Assembly: GCA_013368315.1 (NCBI GenBank)
Contig: JAACJM010000109.1
Coordinates: 62,001 to 126,000, forward strand
Direction of reading: 5' to 3'
DNA: 64,000 nt
From: Tetrapyrgos nigripes
Taxonomy: Eukaryota > Basidiomycota > Agaricomycetes > Agaricales > Campanellaceae
Each line of letters starts with the position of its first letter. Position 1 is the stretch's first letter. A model generated the notes under the pieces. It did not search any database. It was not told where the DNA came from and saw only the letters and a list, made by a program, of their open reading frames with translations. Below, one piece after another: positions 56,423-64,000 of the stretch. Position numbers and translations under genes: made by a program.

Positions 56423-57400
56423 CCAAAGTTGACATTGCCCACGCTGAATAGTCCTAGGAGGGTGATACAAGTTATAGAATGCACAGAAGCAGTTGAGGAC
56501 CCCAACTAGGTGTGTCTACCCTTGCGATTATCATTTCCATCGCTGATAGGTCTTCATTCAGACCTTCATCAGTTTCGTGTCAGTTTGGTGCGTATGACAA
56601 TGCCTCTCGTTTTGTTCTTGAGTGGAATTTAATTCATGATCTGTGAGCCATTCCTCGACATCGTGGTAAGTGATTTAATCCTTGTGAACCTTGTGTGAAC
56701 CACATCTTTTGTTAACAGGACGCATATACCCACCCCCAGTCAATGGCCCTGTTGAGTTGTCATGCATGCTTAGAGATGTTTTTACGGATCCATACATGAT
56801 GTTTTGCCTGTTTACTGACGTCACAATTGGCACCTAGTCAAACTTTCTGACCGCCGTCATGGAATATCTCTCCTGAATGCGGATATGCCCACTTCTTGAT
56901 GTGAGTTCGCATTCTTCTTTTGCCATTTTTCCCTGTCTGACGAGGACCTTTTCCTTATCAAATAGTTTTCTGCTCCCCGTCATCCTTTCGTGAGTTGTTC
57001 TTGAATTATCGTCCAGATCATCACAGAGTGGACGTGTATGCATCAAGTTCCAACGGTCAGTGTGAGGCAGGATATTGGCTAGGTGAGTTTGCTATCTTCT
57101 CTTTCTTCATAGTTATGTTTCTATGTACATATGTATGTGAATATAAATCTTTTATTTTCATCTTTTAAAATATAAGTGGATCCACATTTAGAGCAGTGGG
57201 CTCTGGTCATAAGCTATATCAGTGTTATCATGGCTGTCATGCATGGTCACCCCCATCATCCGTCATGACCGCCTGCCATTGTGACGGACCATGACCACGC
57301 ATGACAGGGAATGGTCAACCCCCACTGTACACCTGATATATTCTGCGACCAACTCGAGCCATGATGACCGAGGATTACAACAGATGACGGTCGTTATAGA
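56423..57400. other. no gene; imperfect inverted strings near 57200-57360
   Basis: 57200-57360 contains CAGTGGGCTCTGGTCAT, a GTCATGACC-rich middle, and ACCAACTCGAGCC, weakly inverted. Might be a decayed MITE; not firm. Confidence 0.4.
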
Positions 57401-57402
57401 TA

Positions 57403-58165
57403 TGTCGGAAAGAATGCAATTGCTGAATCAGGCCTTACCTGGGCTGATGTGGCCTGATGAATCCATCAGCAAAACGCCCCAGTGGTCAGAGGGATAAGGA
57501 CGAAAAAGTCCTGATAAGCATGATCATACTGATCAGGATGACCTAACTGAGAAGGCCTGATTAGTGGATGGCAGAGCAATATCCAAAAGCAATTCGCCCA
57601 CTTCCCCTCTACGCGTACCGCGTTCACCGGTATCAACTTCAATTCGCACTGGTCGTATTAGAGTCAGGAGTACATGCATATATATAAGGATTATTAGTAT
57701 TGAATGGTAATGAAGGGTCTACACTAATGAATATATAGGGTAATGGAGCAACTTGCACTTAGCGCGTAAGTAAACAACTAGTTGTTTGTTACTTGACATC
57801 TGGGCAAAAGCTACGTCATCTTAACGATTTTGATTGCGTAGAGCTCACGGGGACCTTCCATTTTTGTTAGGCTGAGCTCTCCCGTTGCGTCCAATACCTG
57901 AATCCAGACTGCCAGGCCTCTCCTCAGTTGCATATACTGACTACGGCCTACTCTTTGCATGGAACCTTCCGTTTGGATACTCGGAACGCTTCTCTTTGAT
58001 TTCCATTCGCGCGGTCTCAGCTCTCCCTTAGGTAAACACTTGTTCCAAGTTCTTCAATGCTTTCCCAATTTGGGAAGGCAGTTTGGGATTTACCCCTACA
58101 ACAAATCTCCTCTTCAGAACTCTACCAATCCAACAGAGGATTTGTGAAAGCTACTTCCTCAACCG

Positions 58166-58246
<81 letters not shown>

Positions 58247-58568
58247 ACCGAACATTGTTTGCAAAACCACCAAGGTCACTCCAGACGAATTGTGAATTGG
58301 GCAGTTCTTGGCGAAACGAAATATTGTTAGAGGACTTCGATGATTGATGGTTGCGTACATATATACATCATGGCATGGTCTATCATTGCATTTGTAATTT
58401 TGCACTGGTATTATATGAATCTGACCTTCCTTTCCATCCTGACCAGTTGCAAACCTTGGCCCTATCAGAGGTGATTCGGTCTGACGAGCCCTGATTCGAC
58501 ATGACCACTTACCCGGGCAACCTGATCACACGGTCAGTCCTGATCAGACAATTGCACTTTTTCCAACA
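57403..58568. mobile_element. 1.17-kb TIR element with CTGATCAGG motifs
   Basis: Left TGTCGGAAAGAATGCAATTG and right the inverse of TGTTGGAAAAAGTGCAATTG; flanked by TA on both sides. Both subterminal regions carry several CTGATCAGG-like motifs in both orientations. Interior: short frame 57959-58147 (no match) and a 77-base A tract. No transposase. Confidence 0.7.
58166..58242 (+). repeat. 77-base poly-A tract
   Basis: Uninterrupted A run. It may be the tail of a retroposed transcript captured in the TIR element, or a homopolymer of uncertain length in the assembly. Confidence 0.9.
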
Positions 58569-58570
58569 TA

Positions 58571-59582
58571 CATTATATTCTTGAGGACGTTTTGGTGATG
58601 TCCGACTTGGTCGCTCAACTGCAACATGCTGAGCTTCTTTAAGAGACTTCTTGGCCTATGCTACCTGGCTTATGCTCTACAGTGCCCGTCCAATTCGTAT
58701 GCCTACTGTGCCATACGCGAGTCTATTGCGATGGCGGAAAAAGGCAAACACTCATGGTTTTCAAACATACGGTGTGTGCCATTGAAAGCTCTACCTCTAA
58801 TATCGGCACTACCAAACCCCTCCGTGGAAGATATTCTCATCCCAGAGAAGTTGTCGGATTTCTAGACGAGTATGAACAAATCCCTATCGCATAAGGTAGA
58901 GGAAGGGCTAGGTAAAGCGTTCCGAAAAACAAATATACTACAATTTCGGTTGAACCCGGGGATGGTAGTCACAAACCTACAAGACTATGTGTATGCCCTG
59001 AAGGATTTTAAGGAATCCACAGCATAGGAAGGTACTTATATCAGTCTTATGCGGTGACTCTTCCCTCACTATCGAACGTCAGGAGGGGGAGGAGTTTATT
59101 ACATGGCGACTTGAACACCGGTTTCCCCGGGGAGGCACGCACTTAGGAGTGTTCCTGGGACCGTAGGGAAGGGAAAGGGTGAAATGGTGGCCTCTACATC
59201 CATCGTAGATCCAGCCCTACCCTACGACCACCCTTTACTTATACAGGTGTCACAGCACTGCGGTGTAACGATCTCCTCCATATCTAGCCATTTATCTTAT
59301 TTATTTTGTCATTCTCTAACATGCGTCGTTCGTTACGTCTAGTTCTTACAAGTTTCATGTTTATTCGATCTTTTCGGATTTTAGTACTTAAGCTACGTAT
59401 TTGTATCTTATTCTACAGTCAAATCAACTCCAATCATTCTTTTATTCCTTATTCGAGTCATTAGTAAAGGCCTTAGTCCTACAGTTTGATTTGACTTCTA
59501 AATTTCGTTCTCGGCTCATCGTACTTTTCTTGCCGTACCACATTCCTTCCATTCCATCTTTCCATCATCCCTATTCCCTGTC
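58571..59582. other. Gypsy leader/LTR region, not resolved
   Basis: Probably contains the 5' LTR and leader of the Gypsy element, but no second LTR is in the window, so limits cannot be set. Short frames at 58626-58894 match nothing known. Confidence 0.4.
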
Positions 59583-60827
59583 ATGTCTGGACAAGGCACC
59601 GAGTGGTCATACTATGACCAACAACCTGCTCACGTCGATCCCAACACCGGTGCCGAAACCCATTATGCCCAGGTAGATCCTAATTCACCCGCCTCCATCT
59701 CCCATGCCGAGTACATTCAACTCTCGCAAATGGTTGGCGTCGTTAAGGATCTCCAGGACTTCCAGACTACGACTCTCGCATCCCTATCCCAACTCCATAA
59801 ATTCCAAACCAATACCACGGCCACTCTCGCTAGCATCGCCGATTCAGTCTCGCAAATTTTAGCGCAAGGGACAGGTCAGCCACCACAGCCACCCCCTACT
59901 TCTCAACCGACTGCCTTGTCATCGAGGGGCAAAGATCCCGTTCGACCCTCCTCTCCACCTCCATCCTCCTCCTACAAACCACCTTCGTTCACGCCACCTA
60001 CTCCATTCAAAGGCAAGGCGACGGACGTTGAAACTTTCATCGATTCGGTGCAGGATGCAGTGGAATTATTGGGAAGGACTTTGACGACGGACAGACAGAA
60101 GTGTATATATATGGCTACATTGTTTGCAGAGGCTCCGAAACAATGGTATCGTGCGATTCGAACTTCTAAACCCGAGTTATTGGATTCTTTCACTGATTTT
60201 ATTACGAGCTTTTGTGCTCATTTCGGAGAATCCAATATAGCCTATGTTGCCAACAACAAACTCAAGAAGTTGGTTCAAACCGGATCAGCTGCTTCATATG
60301 CCTCTCGATTCCTCGAACTTCTCGTCCACGTCAACTGGACTGATGAAACGAAAATCGACATGTTCTACAGCGGACTCAAAACTGCCACTAAGGATCTTAT
60401 TTCAAATACCCCTCGCTCTGAACGTCCGAAAACCTTTCTCGATTATTCGCAGTGGGTGATCACTTGCGACAATCGTGTTCATGAAAGGGAACAGGAGCAT
60501 CGCGATGAGGGTGGAAAAAAGACTTCAAATGGTATGAGTTCCAAACCCTCCTCTTCCAAATCCCATTCCTCCACAAACCCCACTCCATCCACTTCCAACA
60601 CTCTTCCTCTCGGCGAACCTATGCAAATCGATGCTTCGAAGACTGGAGTCGTACAAGGGAAGCTTACGGCTGAAGAGAGACAGCGCAGGAAGGATCAGGG
60701 GTTATGTTTGTATTGTGGGCGTTGTGGTAAGCAGGCCGATGAATGTCCTAATCGGTCTGAGCAGGCTATCAAACGCATGGCACAACGCAAGGCTGGTCAG
60801 GCTTCTCCCGTGCGGGGAAAAGCTTAA
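59583..60827 (+). CDS. Ty3/Gypsy gag polyprotein
   Basis: Intact 414-aa frame. N-terminal coiled-coil-like region (residues ~40-95: QLSQMVGVVKDLQDF, LASIADSVSQILAQG), a Pro/Ser linker, then the retrotransposon gag capsid core (FKGKATDVETFIDSVQDAVE, APKQWYRAIRTSKPELLDSF, LKKLVQTGSAASYASRFLEL, INWTDETKID-type segment). The C-terminal zinc knuckle CLYCGRCGKQADEC has Lys where the CCHC His is expected. CpG content is normal, so this element looks younger than the Copia relics. Pol follows in a different frame. Confidence 0.9.
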   Translation: MSGQGTEWSYYDQQPAHVDPNTGAETHYAQVDPNSPASISHAEYIQLSQMVGVVKDLQDFQTTTLASLSQLHKFQTNTTATLASIADSVSQILAQGTGQPPQPPPTSQPTALSSRGKDPVRPSSPPPSSSYKPPSFTPPTPFKGKATDVETFIDSVQDAVELLGRTLTTDRQKCIYMATLFAEAPKQWYRAIRTSKPELLDSFTDFITSFCAHFGESNIAYVANNKLKKLVQTGSAASYASRFLELLVHVNWTDETKIDMFYSGLKTATKDLISNTPRSERPKTFLDYSQWVITCDNRVHEREQEHRDEGGKKTSNGMSSKPSSSKSHSSTNPTPSTSNTLPLGEPMQIDASKTGVVQGKLTAEERQRRKDQGLCLYCGRCGKQADECPNRSEQAIKRMAQRKAGQASPVRGKA

Positions 60828-60949
60828 CCGGTCACTCTTCCTGTACTCCAGGGTTTCCGGTTGGTGAAGGAGTACACCCTTCTCACGTCAATCAGAGGCC
60901 GGAACCCAGGTTCGAAAGAACCACGGATGGCTCATGGCGTCCTATTTCT

Positions 60950-61204
60950 ACTCATTCTCCTACTTATATTTTTTCCTCTCGAGTTATACCCTCTGCTCAT
61001 TTTGTTATTTCTATTACTCTTTCATTTACTGATCATACTTCAATTCGTACTCATGCTTTAATAGATAGTGGTGCTACGACTTCGTGCATCTCTGATTCAT
61101 TTGCATCTCGTCATTCTCTCTCTCGACGTCTAAAGGACGTTCCCGTACCTGTTCTGGCGGTAGATGACCGACCAATTGCATCTGGGCTCATCACCCAAGA
61201 TGTA
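60950..61204 (+). pseudogene. Gypsy protease, first half
   Basis: HALIDSGATTSCISDSFASR is the retropepsin active site (DSGA). Continues VPVPVLAVDDRPIASGLITQ to the mariner insertion. Frame is -1 relative to gag. Confidence 0.9.
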
Positions 61205-62831
61205 CAGTGGGCAAAAAAATTGTCCACATGTTTCACACTTTTGCAAAGATTGTCAATTATCGAGCTACTGAATAGAGATGAGACAAAATAGTCAGTAATT
61301 GCCTGAAAGCCCTTGATAAGTGCTATGATAATCTTCTTGTTTTGTGTTATTTGGTCAAATACCCATGGAGATATACCCAATTTAAAATGGTAAGTCATTT
61401 GGACAATTTTTTGAGTTGCTACTTTATCAATACTATTGGCACAATGTGATGCCTCATAGATGACATCATAAGTGGAGCTGTACAGTGATGCAATGTATAC
61501 ATCATAATGATGTCATAGCTGTCAGCTAGACCATATATAAGGACATCCAGATCATCTATTGCCCCCATAAAATCATGAGACCCATCACCTCCACTCAGAA
61601 AGACAATGTCCTCTCTCATCTCCAAACTGGTGCTTCATCCAGGGAAATCTCTGCTAAAACTGGAGTATCCAAGTCAATGGTTGCCTCTCTAGCCAAAGAG
61701 ATGTATCCTGACAAGGAGAACCATAAGGCAGGGTGCCCTAAGAAGCTCTCTACCACTGATGAACAGGCTGCTATCAAACAAATCAACACTGGGAAAGCCA
61801 GGAACGCTGCAGAGGTGGCCAGAAACATCAATCCCCTTCTTGATTAAGCTATCTCCACCCAAACCATGCGAAATTCCCTTCACAAACATGGTGTAGATAC
61901 CAAGAAGCCACAGAAAAAGCCCAAACTCACTGCAGCTCACAGGAAGGCTTGTTTAAAATTTGCAGAGAAGTACAAGGACTGGACTGTGGATGACTGGAAA
62001 CGGGTTATATGGTCAGATGAGACTAAAATCAATCGGTTTGGGTCAGATGGGCAGCAGTTTGTGTGGGGTAGGATAGGTGAATCCATGGGAGAGAGAGATG
62101 TGGTGGAAACAGTCAAATTTGGAGAAGGAAATATCATGGTGTGGGGGTGTATGGGATGGGATGGACCTGGAAACATGGCAGAGGTTGAGGGAAGGATGGA
62201 TGCAGAGCAGTATGTGGACATTTTGGAGAACAATCTTCTGGAGAGCATAGATCGTTTGGGTGTTGATCCAGAGATGGCCATTTTTTCAGCAGGATAACGA
62301 TCCAAAACACAAGTCAAAACTAGCCACCAAATGGTTTGAGGACAACAAAATCCATTGCATGAGCTGGCCTGCTCAGTCTCCGACCTAAACCCCATTGAAC
62401 ACCTCTGGACAACCCTCAAATGCAAACTCAACAAGTATGATACAGCACCATCTGGAGTTTGGGAAATATGGGATAGAGCAGCAGAAAAGTGGGTGGAAAT
62501 CACAGAAGAGGATTGTCAGAAATTGATCAGGAGTATGCCTAGAAGGATTAAAGCTGTTTTGAAGGCTAAAGGAGGGCATACCAAGTACTGAGCAAGCACT
62601 TTCTGTATTTTAAGGCATATGTCAAAAAATTGTCCAAATGACTTGCCATTTTAAATTGAGTATATATCCATGGGTATTTGACCAAATAACACAAAACAAG
62701 AAGATTATCATAGCACTTATCAAGGGCTTTCAGGCCATCATTGACCATTTTGTCTCATCTCTATTCAGTAGCTCTATAATTGACAATCTCTGCAAAAGTA
62801 TGAAACATGTGGACAATTTTTTTGCCCACTG
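61205..62831 (+). mobile_element. Tc1/mariner element, copy 2
   Basis: 1627 bp, ends CAGTGGGCAAAAAAATTGTC and inverse, TA target duplication (61203-61204, 62832-62833). Inverted repeats of about 225 bp. Excision rejoins the Gypsy protease (QDV / LTQIRVG). Confidence 0.97.
61575..62591 (+). pseudogene. DD34E mariner-type transposase (three lesions)
   Basis: About 338 codons. Helix-turn-helix at residues ~20-45 (SREISAKTGVSKSMVASLAK), second HTH region, then the catalytic core: VIWSDETKINRF (first Asp), a QQDNDPKH segment (second Asp) and SDLNPIEHLW (Glu); the second Asp and Glu are separated by 34 residues, hence DD34E. Lesions: an in-frame TAA at 61845, an extra T in the T run at 62281-62286, and a missing C near 62381 that brings the frame back. 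Otherwise well preserved. Confidence 0.95.
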
Positions 62832-62833
62832 TA

Positions 62834-63231
62834 CTTACCCAGATCCGAGTAGGATCGCATCAAGAGACTATTAATCTATCCGTGGTTTCTGTTTCTTATC
62901 CTGTTATCCTCGGATTAGACTGGCTTCGTGCACATAATCCTTTTATTGATTGGCACGCTGATTCTTTATCTCTCAGATGTTGTGGTTTCCCTTCTTCGAC
63001 GGTTTTTGCTAAAGGCCTTGGTCTTACGCCCAGCCAGTCGCTCAATACTGTACGTGTCGGACTAGGCCTTGGTCTACTCGCGACTCCTCTGCTTTCTTCT
63101 CGTACGCTTTCTTCTCAAGATCCTTCTTCTATTCCTTCTATTCCTTCTGTTGTTCCTTCTAATTCTTATTCTGATATTCCTGTTGATTCGAAACATCATT
63201 CTTTTCTTGCCGCATTTGTTCATCATAACGG
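62834..63231 (+). pseudogene. Gypsy protease, second half, truncated
   Basis: Reads QIRVGSHQETINLSVVSVSY then PVILGLDWLRAHNPFIDW, the closing part of retropepsin (ILG motif). A Ser/Pro-rich linker follows. The element then meets the opposing integrase, so its own RT, RNase H and integrase are missing here. Confidence 0.85.
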
Positions 63232-64000
63232 TTATGGAAATTCTTGTTCTACTCGTTTTGTTTCTCCTATTTCTTTTGATCCGTTCGTGCCTTCGATAAA
63301 CAGTCTTAGTCTTCTGGCGTGCACTTCTCCTTCTATCCGGACCCCTTCCAACGTCTCCAGTCTGTATGAATTCACGTTTCTCCCCACCACTTTGCATGGT
63401 ACTGACCATAATGGAACTAGTTTGCGTTCGTTTCTGAATGTGTTGAATAGATCTCCCCTTTTCACTTGTACCAGATCACCTTTTTTGAATGTCACCTCTT
63501 TTTTCGTTTGTTTCCTAACCGCTCTATTGAATATGGATTTCCTTTTGTGTGCATGTCGTACGACTTCTTCATATCTGTCTACACGCTGCTGTTCCACATA
63601 GGCTGCGTTGACGGCAACATCATGTTGTGTTACCGCTGATGTTGCAATCTCGAATGGAGTTTTTGGAGTGTTGACTGCGATCCCCAGCAGTAGTTCCTTG
63701 GGTGAGTAATGGAGGGCCGGAAGGGTTCTGTGGTTGAGTATGCTAACTGCTTTGTCCAGGTATTCTGGCCACTTTTCCGGTAATGATTCCCAAGACATCT
63801 TCTTGAAGTGTTCGGATTCGACATTAAGGTCCGGTGCGACGAGGCGTTTCAGGATGTGTAGCAGGAGTTTATTGGTGCCTTATACAAGTCCGTTAACCCA
63901 GGCGGAATATGCTGGCGTGAATCTCTGTTTAATGCCGTGTTCTTCGCAGAACTTGGCTACTTCTTGGTTTTTGAAGTGGGATCCATTGTCGGACATGAAG
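63232..64000 (-). pseudogene. Ty3/Gypsy integrase, C-terminal part (runs off window)
   Basis: From the window edge: MSDNGSHFKNQEVAKFCEEH (core Asp), AYSAWVNGLV, then a TAA at 63880-63882 exactly where the catalytic Glu codon is expected (normally V-E-G-T), LLLHILKRLVAPDLN, WPEYLDKAVSILNHRTLPAL, and the SH3-like C-domain: KKGDLVQVKRGDLF, RKLVPLWSVPCKVVGR, IEGEVHARRLRLF. Apart from the stop the frame is intact. Its N-terminal part lies beyond 64000. Confidence 0.9.

Noticed and set aside
57200..57390. Possible MITE with GTCATGACC-rich middle
   Set aside because: The inverted match of its ends is too weak and no target duplication was found.
58626..58894. Two overlapping 78-79 codon frames, one with a hydrophobic start
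   Set aside because: Two competing frames, no family match, and position in the unresolved Gypsy leader.
59101..59121. ACA followed by TGGCGACTTGAAC, a possible Gypsy LTR end and primer site
   Set aside because: The implied tRNA 3' end would place the T-loop next to CCA, which no tRNA has, and no second LTR is available to fix the border.
61867..62300. Separate short gene for the middle of the mariner transposase
   Set aside because: It is one part of a single transposase reading interrupted by a stop and two compensating indels.
62834..63601. Long + strand frame through the Gypsy border
   Set aside because: Beyond about 63232 it is the complement of the better supported minus-strand integrase.

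Overview
The window is nuclear DNA from a filamentous basidiomycete, most likely an agaricomycete. This rests on intron-dense genes with short introns, agaricomycete-typical families (DUF3433-like membrane protein, OPT transporter, DUF6593, DUF6589, alpha-kinase, RecQ-like helicase) and a dense load of fungal transposons. Many relics carry CpG to TpG/CpA changes, which points to cytosine methylation followed by deamination.

1-8.8 kb is ordinary gene space on the + strand: a DUF3433-like multi-pass membrane protein (280-3243, 8 exons, two apparent homopolymer frameshifts), an intact 13-exon oligopeptide transporter (4183-7592, 780 aa) and a DUF6593 protein (8054-8814). 8.8-16.1 kb is a decayed segmental duplication of the DUF6593 locus. 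Each DUF6593 copy is followed by the same fragment of a DUF3433 gene, and the second copy is split by a 3.65-kb TIR element (12085-15737) that holds a decayed reverse transcriptase/RNase H gene, itself hit by a hAT MITE. 17.4-21.2 kb holds two minus-strand genes: a Ser/Pro-rich conserved protein and a single-pass membrane protein ending in a PPxY-type motif.

23.3-32.4 kb is a three-level nest: a hAT-type element (8-bp target duplications 9 kb apart) contains a Ty1/Copia retrotransposon (24440-32209, minus strand), which contains a DD34E mariner (29183-30726). 32.4-41.9 kb is CpG-poor repeat-derived DNA with MITEs, a Copia fragment holding a solo LTR, an alpha-kinase pseudogene interrupted by a CACTA-type MITE, a tRNA-like repeat and a 150-bp tandem array. 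41.94-46.32 kb is the most striking object: a 4.38-kb giant palindrome with CACTG/CAGTG ends, a 3-bp target duplication, nearly identical arms of about 1.65 kb and a 9-bp minisatellite core. It belongs to the same family as the small MITE in the kinase.

48.7-54.4 kb carries a convergent pair of decayed genes, DUF6589 (+) and a RecQ-like helicase (-). 55-58.6 kb holds two more TA-flanked TIR elements, one with a 77-base poly-A tract. 59.5-64 kb contains an intact Ty3/Gypsy gag, its protease split by a second mariner copy, and an opposing Gypsy integrase that leaves the window.

No bacterial-type system, CRISPR array, rRNA or convincing functional tRNA was seen. The host genes with intact frames are the OPT transporter, DUF6593 copy 1, the Ser/Pro-rich protein and the PPxY membrane protein; most of the rest is layered mobile DNA.
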